NCBI RefSeq assembly: GCF_028453695.1
Contig: NC_135781.1
Location: 28,953,640-29,017,639 of the forward strand
DNA from: Augochlora pura
Lineage: Eukaryota > Arthropoda > Insecta > Hymenoptera > Halictidae
Reading direction: 5' to 3'
DNA length: 64,000 bases
Shown piece after piece: positions 1 to 13,019 of the stretch. Every line of letters begins with the position of its first letter. The first letter of the stretch is position 1. The notes under the pieces were generated by a model. It worked only from the letters and a program-made list of their open reading frames with translations, had not been told where the DNA came from and made no database searches. The position numbers and the translations under genes are program-made.

Positions 1-498
1 TCGCGCTCGCCGCCGTTTCATTTTACTCCGGGTCGGTCGGCGGGAATCAATATTAACGATGATATTGGCCCCGGAAATTGGAGGTACCTTGTTGTTGGCC
101 AAACAAAATGAAATAAACAAAACTGCGGTTCCAAGCGTCGGAGCGTAGCCATGCGTCCTGTCGCGTCGCGTCGCATTTGCGGCGTCCTCGGATGCGTCAT
201 ATTATTTTATGTGTTTGTGATCAGCTATCCGCGTAAACATTTTCGAAGGGCGGGCGGGCCCGCCGTTTGTTTTTCGCCGCTTATTCGGCGAAAAGGACGC
301 CGGGGGAGCGCGCCACCCGGAAAACGAAACTGCCGGAAATTCGTAAAATTGCGAACCACTTGCGACGAGACCGGGGATCAAGACCGCCACCGAAACATCT
401 CCGGTTTTCCGTATCCAACCGGTGCAGCTTCGCTTAATTTTTCAGCGTGAACAACGCTATCTGCAAATGCACTTCCAATTACTCTCGCTTCAAAATGG

Positions 499-591
499 AT
501 GACCATTGCTAACCGCCGAGTTGTTCACTGTTGACTGCTACTAGGATTACCGCTGGTGACCACAGGAGTGGGCCAAAGGTCAGTAGTAGTC
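499..591. repeat. Diverged copy of the GACCACTACTGACC hairpin repeat
   Basis: The segment 531-591 aligns to 879-935. It shares GTGACCACAGGAG and CAAAGGTCAGTAGT almost exactly, and differs in the left stem. A further partial motif, GATGACCATTGCTAACC, lies at about 499-515. The repeat family is not one I recognise. Confidence 0.7.
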
Positions 592-835
592 ATCCCGTTG
601 GTGCAATTTGGCCTTTGTCGCAGCCGCAGCATGGACGCCTGAAAAGTAGAAACTATTGCGACGCGATTATGTCGTCGCGAGGCTAATTCAACGGGCAGAG
701 AAAACAAGTGGATTTTGAAAATTTCTAAAATTTTTCGAAATTGAAATTTGTTTAAATTAGAACTCTAAATCGCGAAAGTATAAAAAATAGAATTAAATAA
801 AGGGGGAGCATATATTTGGTAAAACGCTCAGAAGT

Positions 836-862
836 GACCACTAAGATGACCACTGATAACTA
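836..862. repeat. Partial copy of the TGACCACTA repeat motif
   Basis: The bases GACCACTAAGATGACCACT repeat the motif seen again at 880-899 (GACCACTAGGATGACCACTA). Together with 879-935 this makes a small imperfect array. Confidence 0.6.
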
Positions 863-891
863 CTCGAATGGCCATTATTGACCACTAGGAT

Positions 892-935
892 GACCACTAC
901 TGACCACAGGAGCGGAGCAAAGGTCAGTAGTGGTC
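892..935. repeat. Perfect 14-bp stem-loop
   Basis: GACCACTACTGACC at 892-905 is exactly complementary to GGTCAGTAGTGGTC at 922-935, with a 16-base loop ACAGGAGCGGAGCAAA. A diverged copy of stem plus loop lies 344 bases upstream. Confidence 0.85.
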
Positions 936-1986
936 CAGGGAAGTCCAACCTGGGTCAGAGCGCTTATGGCTGAGAACATTTTCGAACCCGACTGCTTCCA
1001 TCAACGAGTACGCACCAACTGATTGAACAATGACGCTCCGCTGAACGTATAACCGAGAGGTAACCCCCTACCACTGACTCCGACGTCGTGAATTATTAAC
1101 TCGAATTTTCTATGACTAATATACGTATTGTCTCTGGCTTCTGAATATTTACAACAATCCCGTTTGTTAAAAATATGGTCGAGCCCCCCCTTGGCTATTT
1201 AATTTTTTAATGAAATTAACTGACAGAAGCAGAGACGTTGGAGTAATTTTTCGAGCGCGAGCGTTTCGTGAAATTGTTGCTTTAATAAATTTATTGAATC
1301 GTTGATAAATTAATTGGTCCTTGATGTTTAATATTTGCAAAAAATATTTTTGCCAATGATATTATTAAGCACTCCCGTGGCTATTTAGTCGGAAATAATT
1401 AATAACGCTAAACATACACAGTCATTTTAAAACCATGAATGTGCCGAAAAATCGTTACGTCGAAAACATTCTATTGATGAGTTTATTATTTTTATATTTA
1501 CCAGTACTAGATCGTGGATTTCATGCATTTATAGCAACAAGGAGCGGGTATAGTTTCGCACAGTGAAGAATCTAAGACAACTTAAACAAGTGAGTGTACA
1601 GATCACTAATGCAAAATTTATTTCCACGATGTTTCGATAAATACGAAAATCCTACATGCCACAGTTCAGTAAACGCATTAACTTGAATCCTTTGAAAATT
1701 AAGACCGGCAGCGTTCTCCTTTATAGCCGCAGAATCGACAAAGTCCACTGTTTGAAACTGGCAGAGAAAGTTTCCGGCGGAAAACGAATTATAGATCCGG
1801 GGAAACCAATTTTTAAGTTAATGTCCGCGATATATAAAAATGCTAAAAAGCTGAAAAGTGAGAATGGAGGCGAGAGAGTAAGAGGACGAAGTTTGACGCC
1901 ATCAGAAGCGCGTGCAGCGATTTGTTGAAGCGTTCCGCGCCGAGAAAGGAACGACAGTCGGCGGAGCAGAATGGCGAAGGAGTACG

Positions 1987-2040
1987 AGGGTGGGGGGTGG
2001 GGGAGGAGGAGGAGGAGGAGGAGGAGGAGGGGGATGAAAG
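1987..2040. repeat. (GGA)n purine tract
   Basis: An almost pure purine strand, with GGA units from about 2002 to 2030 preceded by TGGGGGGTGGGGG. It has potential for triplex or G-quadruplex formation. The poly-serine reading on the other strand is an artefact of this repeat. Confidence 0.9.
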
Positions 2041-2559
2041 GGGAAACAGTGCATTTGACTTTCCTATCAGCATCAAGTGCTCATAAGCGTTTAAATGACT
2101 TCTCGTTTGCGAAATACCACTGACAGCCATTCAAGCATATTTCTGAAACGAACTTTCTCCTCACAAAAGCCGAGGCCTCACACCCCCACACCACCTTTAA
2201 TGATTCACGGAGCTGCTCGAAAACTGAAGTCCTGTGACGCTCGACGAAATTTAATCGCTGTTTCCCCCTCGTACTTCCCGTCTGGTTATTATTACCAATA
2301 CAGATTTCGTTTCGAATATTATAATACGCGAGCCCTACGAGCGCAAAGTGATGTATAAATACAAGACTGTTTTTAATCTAAGAAAGAATCCCGTTGTATT
2401 CAAAGCACTACAGGGTGGGACATTTAACCCTTTGCCGTACCATTTCATTCGCAATTACAATATATACATTAGAATAATCTTAAAGTACTGTCAAATTATT
2501 TCTGCGGGAAGTAAACTAGAAAATTCTGGTTTCTAAAAATTCACGTGTTTATTTTGCGT

Positions 2560-3400
2560 GGAAATTCTGCGGTCTATTCGTTGCGATTCTCTTCGAGCAT
2601 TGTTCAACGATAAAGAGCTTCCCAAACTGTCAAGTGACGTAATTGTCTCCAGCCGAAGGTGTGCCCGCAGAAGTGGAACTCGTAGAACGACCATACCTGA
2701 TAAGGCCTGATAAGACAACATTGACACGTGGCTGTTAGCTCTCATCTGGGGACCGCGAGTAGAGGCGAAGTTCTCCGGGCAATAATTCATAATGGGAGCT
2801 GCGATGCGCGCGTATTACGTGCATACGCAGACGCGTGTACGTCAGACGGTTGCTCTAAGAGAATAGGGTAGTTGTAACTCGGTTGGACGGTGTCGTAGGT
2901 CGGGGGCCATCCCACCACAAAGGCAGGTTTGAACGACGTTGTAGGGGGCACTGAAGCTAAAACGGCCAGAAGCGCTGGTGGAAACAGAGGGTTAGAAGGG
3001 CTGCGAGTCAAGTGGGATAGAGGCACTGACGTGTTCAAGTAGCTGCAGGAGGCGGAGAAGGACGAGGTGGGTCCCCGGGTATAGGCAGTATTCCGTTGAA
3101 AGCTTGTCCTTGCATTCCTTGCTAACCTCGTTATGTCACCCACTCAACTTAACCGCTAGATCGCGTATGTACCAGGGACGGGATCCCTTTTCTCAATCAG
3201 AATTACTGCTCCGTCGCGTCTATAAAAAGTCGCAGGATGACCTCCTGTTGACGAGAGAAACCCCTCTGTTCGTCGCACGTGCGCGGCGACGATGAACGAG
3301 ATATCTTCAGCTATTCTGAGACTAGCTAGAGCGAGACTGATGCTGCTCCACTCGGGACGGGATCTGACCAAAAGGAGGAACTGATAATTTTATTATAGAC
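2560..3400. other. GC-rich patch without a supported gene
   Basis: Composition rises to GC-rich and a 118-codon minus-strand frame (2787-3143) is open. The translation is Ser/Pro/Thr-rich with no domain, and I see no splice or start context supporting it. The TATA-like motif is listed separately. Confidence 0.5.
3205..3384 (+). promoter_or_regulatory. Possible TATA-type core promoter followed by a 30-codon ORF
   Basis: TATAAAAAG occurs at about 3220 inside a GC-rich patch. About 70 bases downstream an ATG at 3292 opens 30 codons (MNEISSAILRLARARLMLLH...) ending at TGA 3382-3384. An AATAAA is present near 3542. The short peptide matches nothing I know. This may be a chance TATA-like string in otherwise ordinary intergenic DNA. 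Confidence 0.15.
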
Positions 3401-6400
3401 AGAATGGCAGCATTACGTGTATTTTAGTTTGCTTGGGTCGCCCGCTGCAGTGCTAGGAGGTGTATAGCACATGTTTCATCAATCGTACGGTTGTACTACT
3501 TAAAACGTTGGATTTCAGTCACAAGTGGTGTAGTTCATTATAATAAACGTGCGAGTATTAATTTTAAATATATGTTTTAACCTATTTCACAGAGAATTGT
3601 GTAGAGATTATATTCGCCCGCATTTACATTGGTAAACAAATTAATAAATCAGGTTTTGCTAACGAGTTTCTACTAATAAATGAGCATGGAGCGTGTACTA
3701 ACCGCTACAAGTCGTTTATACCGTCATCCGCAATATGTAAAAAAGTAATTCAGTATATTGAAAATCGATTCGCTCAGGAATTATCAAACAGCGGGAGTGG
3801 TATTGAAGTTACCCCGCTAATGAACACATTATCGTAATTCGAACGACCATAGTAATCTTGTTAAAGACAGTAATCGTTAGGAAATCCTGCGCATATCATT
3901 CACAACAATTCTCTTCGGCAATTATATAATTACCGAGTTGTACGAGTGTACTTATTTAAAAAGTTCAATTAACAATTTACAACGTTCAAATAACAATATA
4001 GAAAATTCAATCAACGATTTAACAAATTTAATTGACAATAATAAAAATTCCGATAAGCAATTCAATGGATTCAGCCGACAATTAAAAAAATTCAATCAAT
4101 AATTTTAAAAAATTCAATCGATAATTAAAAAAATTTAATCGATAATTTACAAAATTTAATTAACAATTTTTAAAAGTAAATTCCTAGTATTTGGTCCATG
4201 ACGGAGATATCATATTTAATTTGGTCAAACTGCACTTAAGCTAAAAATGCTTAAGCGAGCGCTGTCTGCAGCTAACATAATTCCTTTCCGTGTCGAGAAG
4301 TTCTTAAAGAACGGAACAACTGTTGCGAGCATAATCGTCAAACAATCCACAAGGCAAGGGGTAATATCTTCGTTTCTTTCGCATTGTTTCATCCTTATGC
4401 TATTAGCATTCCCCGGTTGAAGATGAAATAATATTCGGAGAACAACTGTACGCGACTGTAAGTATGCGTGCGCTCGCTTTTAATATCAAACGTTGAAGCG
4501 GAAGTAACACGGGACGCGAAAGACGAGAGCCAATGCAGCGGGAGCAGCTCAATGGGCTGGCGGTTTTGCTTCTCAATCGCGTTGGACAGCCAGTTGAATT
4601 CAATCGAAATATAATTGTGAGGTAAAGCGAGAAGCGTGCCTGTTTTCTACTAAAGTCAATATTTTCCAGCACTTTACCATCGATTCGCGTCCGCTCAACG
4701 TTTCTCACTGATGACGTCTTCTTTACGCTAACGGCGACGAGAAAATCGTCGAACAGGTGTTCGAAAAGTCAGCGAAAATTATTTATACTGTATTCGAAAT
4801 CCTTATTATTTCATAGCAGAACGAAGCTAATCTACTTGAAAAAAATGGGGATATGCTTAGATTTTTATGATTTTATTTAGCAAGCTTTTAAACATGCTTG
4901 TCAAGGTATCCTTATTAAATTTTATTTCAAAAATTAGGTGTCTTTAATTTCGTAATTTTTTTTTTTTATATATAAGTAAAATCATTGTTATGGCGTAGTA
5001 ACCAGGAGGGTGGGGGCACAGTCTGTCTGGACGTGTTGATTTGACACCGAAGAATTTGCGGGCCGATGACGAATCCTTGTTCTTTGTGCTTACGTGCGGC
5101 AAATAATTGGATTCCCGGCGTTCCATCGGCCTAATTATGAGGCTCTTCATAGTTGAGTAACATTCCCAGAGGCAATTAGCCGTTGTTGACAAACGCAATT
5201 TACGAGATGTAACTTTGTGGCCATGCAGGCAGACAGAAGCGAGCGGCGCGCCTTGTGTCACGTTCCTAAATACATCGGCGCTGTATCCGGCGTTGCGCCC
5301 TCGAAGGGAGCATCGGTTGCCTCCGCTTTCAAAGTAGCCCTGCATCCCGTACTCCAACGTCTTTGTTTACTATCACCAAGATCCGAGGCCCTTGTCTTCG
5401 ACCGTGCTACGTCCGCGACGTATCGTTGTCACGAAAGCGAACGACACTCTGTTTCATTATTTTATCCTTTTTCCATTGCTCGCGCACGCCGTGATCTACT
5501 CCTCGATGCTGATCTCGTCGGTTCAAAATTATTAAACGCGACAAAATTATTAAAGACGGCGCTATTACTAGACTGCGGTTCTTAAGAGTTTATGAGAAAA
5601 TTGAAAATGTTAAATATAAAAGCGTAAATATCTTAGACGAATTCGGTGGTTTATATTATCATCGATTTATCAAATGTATCAGAAGTGGAAATGCGTTTTC
5701 CTGACATTTCTGATTCTTGTAATTGGCTTGGAGATAAATTTGTTTTGCATCAACTTCCGCGGCCTCGTTGTTATCCATTCCTAAACTACCTAAACTCAGT
5801 TTTGATTAGTGGTTAAGTGAATTGTGGTAGCATATTTCAGAAATACAGTGATTCAGTTAGTAGATTGTGTAATGTGATGTATATCTTGATAAACTACGAA
5901 GGTTCTCGCAACAATGATGATGATCTTGACATTGTACTTACTAGTATGAAAAAATCACCTTTGTTTCACTATAAAAGTACATGAAATAAATTGTTCTGGA
6001 TACAGCAAGTTTGCTTATTGAACAGGCTTAAGGGTTTCATTATTTTCATCATCAAAATAATAAGAAATAACATTTCCACTGGAATAGTATTTGCAGTTCG
6101 CCAAAGTAGCTATAACCCTAACGTTTTAAGGCTGCCTAATTTGCAGAGGATGTTAACAGAAGCATGAGGTACAATACTTGCTTGGCAATATGCAGTTCTT
6201 CAGGACGATAGCAATCCCCGAAAGATAATACGCGCTTTTTCTATTACATCTTGGAAACTTTAATGAGTACGGAAAAAAATTGTAATGAAAATTTAATGGA
6301 TTTTAATGTTCGCGCAGGTGATCCGGGTCACCCCCGATTACGTGAACGGCATTTTGAAGCTGCTATTAAAATAGAATCTCCTCGTTAGTTATTAAATGAA

Positions 6401-8000
6401 ACAAATTTGCCCGGGATTCGCGGGATGCGACGAGATTAAAGGAATGCTACAGTAACAGGCCACGATCATTTTCTCTTTCTATGAAAAATCTGAGTGCTTT
6501 CAACCTGGTCGTATTCAATTTATTGGGAGGTTAACCGTGCACTGTAATAGATCTCTGATATTAAAATTGCCGGATTTAATTGTTTACAGTTGATTGCATC
6601 TACGCAGATTTCTCGTGGCTTTTTGTCTTTGAACCTGGCAATTTGCTTCGTGCGGTTTAAATTATTTTAACGTTGTTTCAAGGTTCAAGGTTATAGTGCA
6701 GCAAATTGTTAAATTCGTCTCGGCACCAGCTAGGATACTATCGAGTCAAATGTTAACTCCGACGCCATTTTAACTCCGAATCCAAAATAGTTATGGACGA
6801 CCTATAGTATACCTTTAGAAATAGACAGATTTGACAATGTAAAAATATTTCTATTTAACATTATACAACAATCTTGGTTATATAATAATCTCGAGTGTTA
6901 CTATAGAGTCACCAAAGGGTTGCAAAATGTTGACATTAAAAAAATCTGGGTGAATATTTTATAAAGAAAAATTGGTTCTCGCGAGTTCCTTGATTTTAAT
7001 TTGTAGAAAACCGAATAGCGACCAACCTCTGTTCGAAACATGTTTTCGCTAAATTGTCGGGACCGTCCGAAAAATGGTAGTTTGTTCTGAAACTCGGTAG
7101 AAATGTTCAGTGACGAGCGTTGAAGGCCGGCACGCGGCCGTTAAAAGTTCGGTCGGCCATTTCTTAAAAATCACAGGAAGTTAAAAGTAGCCAGAAGTAG
7201 CACTTGAGATAACCATTCATTTCCTTCCCAACAATTTCAACTTCCCCGCGAAAGAAGCCCCAAGTTTGACATAACCTGACGTTACTTTTCATAAGCCCTC
7301 TCAATGTCACAACTATTACGAACACCGTATTGTTTCTAAATACATTAAAAATTCGTCGAGTATTTTATCCGTATCGAAAATAATATTTATCTTCCCTTTC
7401 CATTGTATTTTCATAATACCGACGCTTACATCCTTTCAATGAAGTATTTTCGCGCGCAAGTTTATACGAACGTTTCTCATCTATTTGACATCACGGTACA
7501 AGTTTTGGACCCAACCTTTTCCGCGCGCCCCTATGTAAATACGGGAGTTCAAAAATTGGATTTCTGCCACAGGCTCCTTGTGCCGACCATCGTGCAACGG
7601 AGCCGGCATCGCTGTCCCTATAATCCCAATAATAGCGAAATAAGAAATCCCAGTGCGGCGCCTCGATAGCCGATAATTCCACCGATGAAGAACAATCGTT
7701 CGATCTGGAAATATTCTCGTATCGGCGGATCATAATTTGCCCGGGCTCCGTAATGGACATTGTAACGAAGGTCTTGCGTTAATTGAGGATGATTGATACG
7801 CCGCGGGGAATGGAAGGAATCGGTGGGAACAATTGCAGGGTTCATGAGCGCGAATGCAAAATATGGTGGTGCCGAGGTTGAGTAAGTAGTCGAGGGAGCA
7901 CGGTCGATTGGCTTCGGAATCGACGAAAGGAAAAAGGTAGAAGAGAGAATTTTCGCTCGTACTCGAGGATTCAAGGGCTAGCGTGATACTGGCAGGCGTT
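3400..8000. other. AT-rich intergenic DNA
   Basis: Apart from the 4 kb array, nothing recognisable is seen. Overlapping opposite-strand frames at 4944-5357 (minus) and 5217-5585 (plus) have no family resemblance and occupy a locally CpG-rich patch. Confidence 0.5.
3958..4170. repeat. Degenerate AT-rich tandem repeat (AATTCAATCAATAATTTA-like)
   Basis: About nine imperfect copies of an AATTCAATNNATAATT-type unit, roughly 20-28 bp each, are best preserved at 4080-4160. It contains no stop-free frame. Confidence 0.7.
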
Positions 8001-8400
8001 AGTCGTGCAGCAGGGGGGTTGCAAAAGCGCGAGTGCCGTGGGAAGAGGACGGCAAAGCGGAGAGAGGAGAGGAGAGGCGAGAGGAAAGAGAGGCTCTGTG
8101 CTGGCGGCAGGAGGTACGAAGAAGAGGAAGTGAAAGGGACGGAGAAAGGAGGACCAGCATCGTCAGAAGTTGGAAGCTACAATGGCAGTGTGTCTTCTGG
8201 CGCCTTCGAGTCTCCTAGACACGCCTTCCAACATGGGCATCCGCAAGAACTTATCCTCCACACGGCGTCCCTCCATATGCCACGATTCTGTAATCCGCGC
8301 CTTCTGAAGGATCATTACTCACCCTCTCGGAGATTTTGTCGCGCGTAGGCGTGGAGACACAGATTACAAGCGTATTTACACGTTACTTTCAGGTGCGCCG
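8000..8400 (+). other. Purine-rich then CpG-rich patch
   Basis: A GAGGA-rich stretch (8055-8155) precedes an ATG at 8180 that opens 41 codons (MAVCLLAPSSLLDTPSNMGI...) ending near 8305. The peptide is not recognised and there is no donor. It may be part of a leader or nothing. Confidence 0.3.
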
Positions 8401-11040
8401 TGCACTAAACTGCCGATAACCTTTTTGCGACGGGCAGTCCCTCACGTCCTTTCAACGTCTAATCGCGGCGCGATCTCGTCCACGACTTTTACCCCGTCCT
8501 TTTTTCTCGAGGTTAATTAACCCATTAACGCCAGGCGTTTCACTGAGATTGCCGCCACAATATTTCCTACGGCATTTTCATCTCGATTCGTTGAGAAATT
8601 AACCTTCCAGGGACCACGAAAGAGGTCGCTCGGAAGAGAAACCAATCGCGCCAGTTCGAATACCGCGAAGCTATATACTTGTGTTAATCATGGCACGCAT
8701 ATATCTGGGTCATTATTCGTCTGCGGAATTATGGATTTGTGAAATAAGTGAGCAGGTGAAACACAGAACGTAGAAACGTGGAACACAGTTCTATTTGACT
8801 TTGTTTCGTTGTGCAAAGATTCACGGTCATCGCTTATACCTGCGTCGAGCAATATTAAAGTTGTATAGTCAGGTAAATGGTGCTGCAGCATATTCGCAAA
8901 ATTCGACAAGATTGGTCCGATAGACTGTTTCCAACAGATTCGCGAGAGTTCGAAAATTTTCAGCTGTTCTATTTCCCAGGAAACTCGCGGTCTCCCACTT
9001 TAATTAATTTTAAGTTATTAACTGCTCGACTCAATAAGAGTGTTAATATTGACACCGAAGCGATACGTTCGAAGATATTTAAAACAAAACTGGCAAGGGA
9101 GAATTTTAACAAATTTAACTTCGACTGCCGTAAAATGATTAAAACTGTTCACTGCTAAAGAATTGAAAAATTGTTAGAGGTATAAACGGAAGTTTCAACT
9201 AAACAGAATAACGTACACCTATAACGTGTGCCAACGTGCACGTTTAATGGGTAAACATGCAGGTATAATTAAGAGTAAAGAGCTATTTTCAGAATTTTCG
9301 ATTTTCGTCGGCATTTACGTCGTCTACCGTGCCTCGGTAACTTTATTTCTATATAATGCGGACAATATACTTTGACCCGATGGTGTGTGCACGATTTATG
9401 GCGACATATAACGGGAGCCTTCAATACACGTATAATCCTGATCGTTTCGCATTTATAGGTCTCTTCAGTTCGGCGGGAACATGATTAATATCGCTTAACG
9501 ATCTACCCGTAATCACAATAGACGTAGCCCCGATGATCCCTAATCTTACAATTAGTCATTAAGTTCACCATAGTCCCACGTTGATTGAATAATCGACATT
9601 CCTTGTCAGCGGATGATTACTCGGAATATTGCGCGCGGAAATATTTCCTCGAACGTGCCGGATTGACGGACCTTAATCGAAACATAAAGTTAGGCCGGGT
9701 TACATCTATTTACCGATTAATTAGCATCATTTAAATGCGATTGTTAACTCGATGACGAATTGTTTCGTGATCGACGTTTGTTAACAACCTCAATTTAGAA
9801 TATAATTACCGCGCGCAGCTGGTCAATCATAATTTGCCGGATTTCGAGTGGAGATCTGTCCATATGGTTTTTATTACGCGTTCGAATTATTAATAAATCT
9901 GTTACACGGACAATGATATTAAAAGGGTACATTGAAGAATATATATATTCTTTTATTTCCATGTTCTCTCGAATATCTATGTAGGCGCAAGTAAAATGAA
10001 GCGAACGGATATTACTAAAAGCTTGTCAACTTAACTAAAAAAACGAACGAAGTTCTCGACTCTATTTAATCTTGGAAACACGTCTTTTTATCTCGACAAA
10101 TTATGTCGCTGCACGATACAAGCGACAAGCCCAATCTATTGACCAGTTCTCCACCTGGTTTCACGTCAATCTTCAAAGAAAACTCCCTAACTTTGTTTCC
10201 TGTTTACCTCGAAACTTTATGTATTCGTTACCCAAAGTAGTACAAAAATAAAATTTATTCGCCGGAGTTCCTAAACAGCAAGTTAATCCTAGAAGAACTA
10301 CGAACGGGGGGGGTTCAAGAACCTTCGCGAGCATGCTAACTACGGAATATTAAAAACATGTTGTCCCTCCGCTCTAGAATGCAATATACCTAACATTTGT
10401 TTCGGTATAAAGTAATACAAGATTTCATTTCGATGTAAAATAATATAACATTACATCCTACTTTGGCTCAAATTTCTTATTAAAATTCCATGAAAACCAC
10501 TGTTCATAACAAATTCATTGCGATATTACCGAATAATGGAACAGCATTGTTTTGAGAACTAAAATCAAATAAAATGAATGCCATCAGTAAACATGCTTTC
10601 GCTTGAAATTGCTAAAAAATTCAATTGCTAAATTGCTAAATTTTTTGTACTGAATGAATTCTGCAGAATTACAATTGAATTAATCAAAGAGCAATTTATA
10701 ATTCAAATCGCCCTTCAATTACAATGTAATTCGCAATTGAATAGACGCACAATTACAAGGTGCTAAGTAATTTAATAACATTAACCACGAATTACAGTGT
10801 AATCAAATATTCCACGTAGATTCGCCCGTTCTTAAACAAGTACCGCCATTTTGGTAACGCGCTGTATAAAGATATACAGTATAAACAAATGAGCCAGTAG
10901 AACGGCTTATCGTCGAAAACGCTAACTACCTTAATGGCGTACAATAAGGGTCGGAGATACCCTATCAGATTCCCAAAAGCTAGAGCATCACAAACACGCA
11001 GGCGAACATTTGTTTCCGGACTTAGTCCTCTGTTTACAGC
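8400..11040. other. AT-rich noncoding DNA
   Basis: No supported gene. At 10607-10800 the bases CAATTRCWAA recur loosely (for example CAATTGCTAA, CAATTACAA), suggesting a decayed simple repeat. Confidence 0.5.
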
Positions 11041-11473
11041 GCGATGCATCACCAGAACTGCGTCCCGGAAGAGTGTCGTACCTCGCGGCCCCTTGAAGCC
11101 ACCCGGACCAGTAACTCGCCGACGAAAGATGGCACAGACAGCGTTCTACAGGTGCTTCGACCGGTTAACAAGCAAGCAAAGCGTTTGCTTGAAACGCAGC
11201 CCGGGCGCAGCGATAATTAATCGTCACCTATTGATAAGAGATAAGTGAGTGGGATTAAGAGAGCGTCGCGGCACGAGAGGCGGCGAGGTGTGCGAGGGGG
11301 TGGTTCGTCAGGGGTAAGTTGAAGAGTTAGAAACCCGTGTGACGCGCGGTGCGCACGCGCGTGGCGGGAATGGGAAGGGTGGGAGAAAGGGAAACATGCT
11401 CACGGAGTTCGCGCTCGGCGAAACCCTCAGTCGGGATGCCGGTCGCGTATCCTGCCGTCGATTTGGTACCGTG
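11040..11473 (+). promoter_or_regulatory. CpG-rich putative promoter / 5' leader upstream of the candidate exon
   Basis: The sequence changes from AT-rich DNA before 10.9 kb to a GC- and CpG-rich stretch directly upstream of the candidate coding exon. It includes a second donor-like motif, CAGGG|GTAAGT, with GTAAGT at 11314-11319. That motif could end an untranslated exon in an alternative transcript. No convincing TATA box was seen. Calling this a promoter or leader is inference from composition and position; no transcription start can be fixed from sequence alone. Confidence 0.3.
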
Positions 11474-11597
11474 ATGATCAGTGAACGTGTGAAGTGTGTT
11501 CTGGGGACCACCGAGAACCGGTCGCGGTTCCTGACCACGGTTTTCCTAATTACGGTGTTTACCAGGAGTGCCTGGACCGACAACTCCACCGGTTCCG
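11474..11597 (+). CDS. Candidate first coding exon with signal-peptide-like segment (partial CDS)
   Basis: An ATG at 11474 opens 41 codons plus one base, ending at CCG|GTGAGT (donor at 11598), a near-consensus splice donor that leaves a phase 1 intron. The peptide begins MISERVKCVL, has a basic and polar N-region, then a hydrophobic core FLTTVFLITVF followed by TRSAW and a polar TDNSTGSG tail containing one N-glycosylation sequon (NST). This arrangement fits a signal peptide or signal anchor. A phase 1 intron just after a signal peptide is common in extracellular-domain genes, but that does not identify the family. The frame is also open upstream: an in-frame ATG at 11396, with A at -3, would add 26 residues, so the start is uncertain. 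No next exon could be recognised on the plus strand. I do not recognise the product. It could also be a chance ORF beside a chance donor. Confidence 0.45.
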
Positions 11598-12540
11598 GTG
11601 AGTGGGAATTTCCTTAAATTGCGATCGAGAATCGGTGAACGTGCGGGGCGTCGATTTGGCGGCAAAAATCCGCAATGGTGGCCGTTTAGCGGTCCTGGAA
11701 TCATTTTTATTGTGTCCGGGGTATCCGGGTCAGGTAATTGTATCGGTTTGTTTCGGCCGAGGGGACCAAGTGATAAATACCGAGTGAAAGTGAGTTATCA
11801 GAAAGCTTAGCCTGGGAAGGCTAAGCAACGGTCTAAATGGCGAGGACGGGATGCGGCTACTAATGGGGCAAGACAAGCGACCACTAAGCGGGCACCTCTG
11901 CGTTTCCTAGAGTTACTGACGGCGGACTCCGAGGATGGAGGACTGTTCTGGGAAGTTTATTGTATATTGTTCGAGTCGGTGTCTTGTACGGCATCTTTCT
12001 GGTGGGCAGTTTACGGTGGAAATATGTGGCTACGACGTGGACCTTTAATGGCAGCTCAGGATCTTGCGTCGGATCGATTTTCTCTATACTGATTATTTTT
12101 ATTGCAACTTTCATTGCAAATGTGAAGCTTTCGTAACCTATTTTTAGAACGGTTTTCATGGTGTCCGTAGAATGATCTAGTTATTGATCCTGGTGAATGG
12201 GATACGATTTTAGGATACGTATCGAGTGCATATAAAATAAAAATATTACACGCTAATGATGCTGTTAATCATTTCTAAAATACATTTATCTGTGGAAACA
12301 AACGATTTCGTTAACAATTATGTTCCGTGTAATATATCTGAATCTCTATTGTTTGGATATATTATTGTTTATGCATTTGGTTGATTATTTGAGGGTACAG
12401 AACATTGTTTGGCACTAGTGGGAATTTTTATACAATCCCCCTGGTATAAGAGGATACATAATTTATTGACATACTTTATGGTGATAGGAGGGGATAAGGA
12501 ATATTTCACTGTAGCCTTAGACGGAAAACAAATTCTTTCG
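11598..12540 (+). other. Start of putative long first intron
   Basis: Sequence following the GTGAGT donor at 11598. The first 200 bases remain GC-rich, then composition falls to AT-rich. No acceptor and exon pair with recognisable coding sequence was found here. Short open frames at 11568-11810 overlap the donor in other frames and look like continuations of the CpG-rich patch. Confidence 0.3.
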
Positions 12541-12669
12541 TGAACTATGTGATGCTGTTTGCGTTTCTAGAACTAGCTTCCATGTCTCCTTCGTCAGATT
12601 TTGATGTAGTGGCTGTATATTTTGCTGAATTTTAATATTGTTGCAAACCCCGCCTTCTTTCTATACGAA

Positions 12670-12925
12670 AGCATCGCGTTGCTTTTATTATCAATATCCT
12701 TAGAAAGTTCAACAAATTGAGAGCTTTCCATTGCTGAATTAAAGTAGAGCTTCTCTTGTATGATGATTCCGATGCCACTCTCCCATAGTTTTCATTTGCT
12801 AACTCTTATTATCGATGTCTTCCGCAAAAGTTCGATGAATCAGAACTTTCCAAGGTTGATTTAAAGTAGTCCTTTTCGTGTTTGATTCTTTGGGTGCTGC
12901 CTCTTCAGTTTTTTCATCTAACAAC
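12670..12925. repeat. Diverged tandem pair, about 122-bp unit
   Basis: The two units start with ATTATCAATATCCTTAGAAA (near 12688) and ATTATCGATGTCTTCCGCAA (near 12809). They share AGAGCTTTCC/AGAACTTTCC, TGAATTAAAGTAG/TGATTTAAAGTAG and TTTTCAT...CTAAC landmarks at the same spacing. This is an old local duplication. Confidence 0.6.
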
Positions 12926-13019
12926 ACTTTATTATTATTACTAGCAATATTATTAGCGAATTTATTAAATTCATGATTTTTTTAAATTGGCGAGATCTAA
13001 TAGCATATTTGTTTTCTTT

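Larger units (their letters stand above)
1..2560. other. Noncoding, apart from the repeats listed
   Basis: Starts CpG-rich (1-450), then is AT-rich. It holds the GACCACTACTGACC repeat family and the GGA tract. The open frame at 151-450 shows no recognisable protein features. Confidence 0.6.

Noticed and set aside
4944..5585. Overlapping 137- and 122-codon ORFs on opposite strands
   Set aside because: Neither translation resembles a known protein, and overlapping opposite frames of similar length suggest chance.
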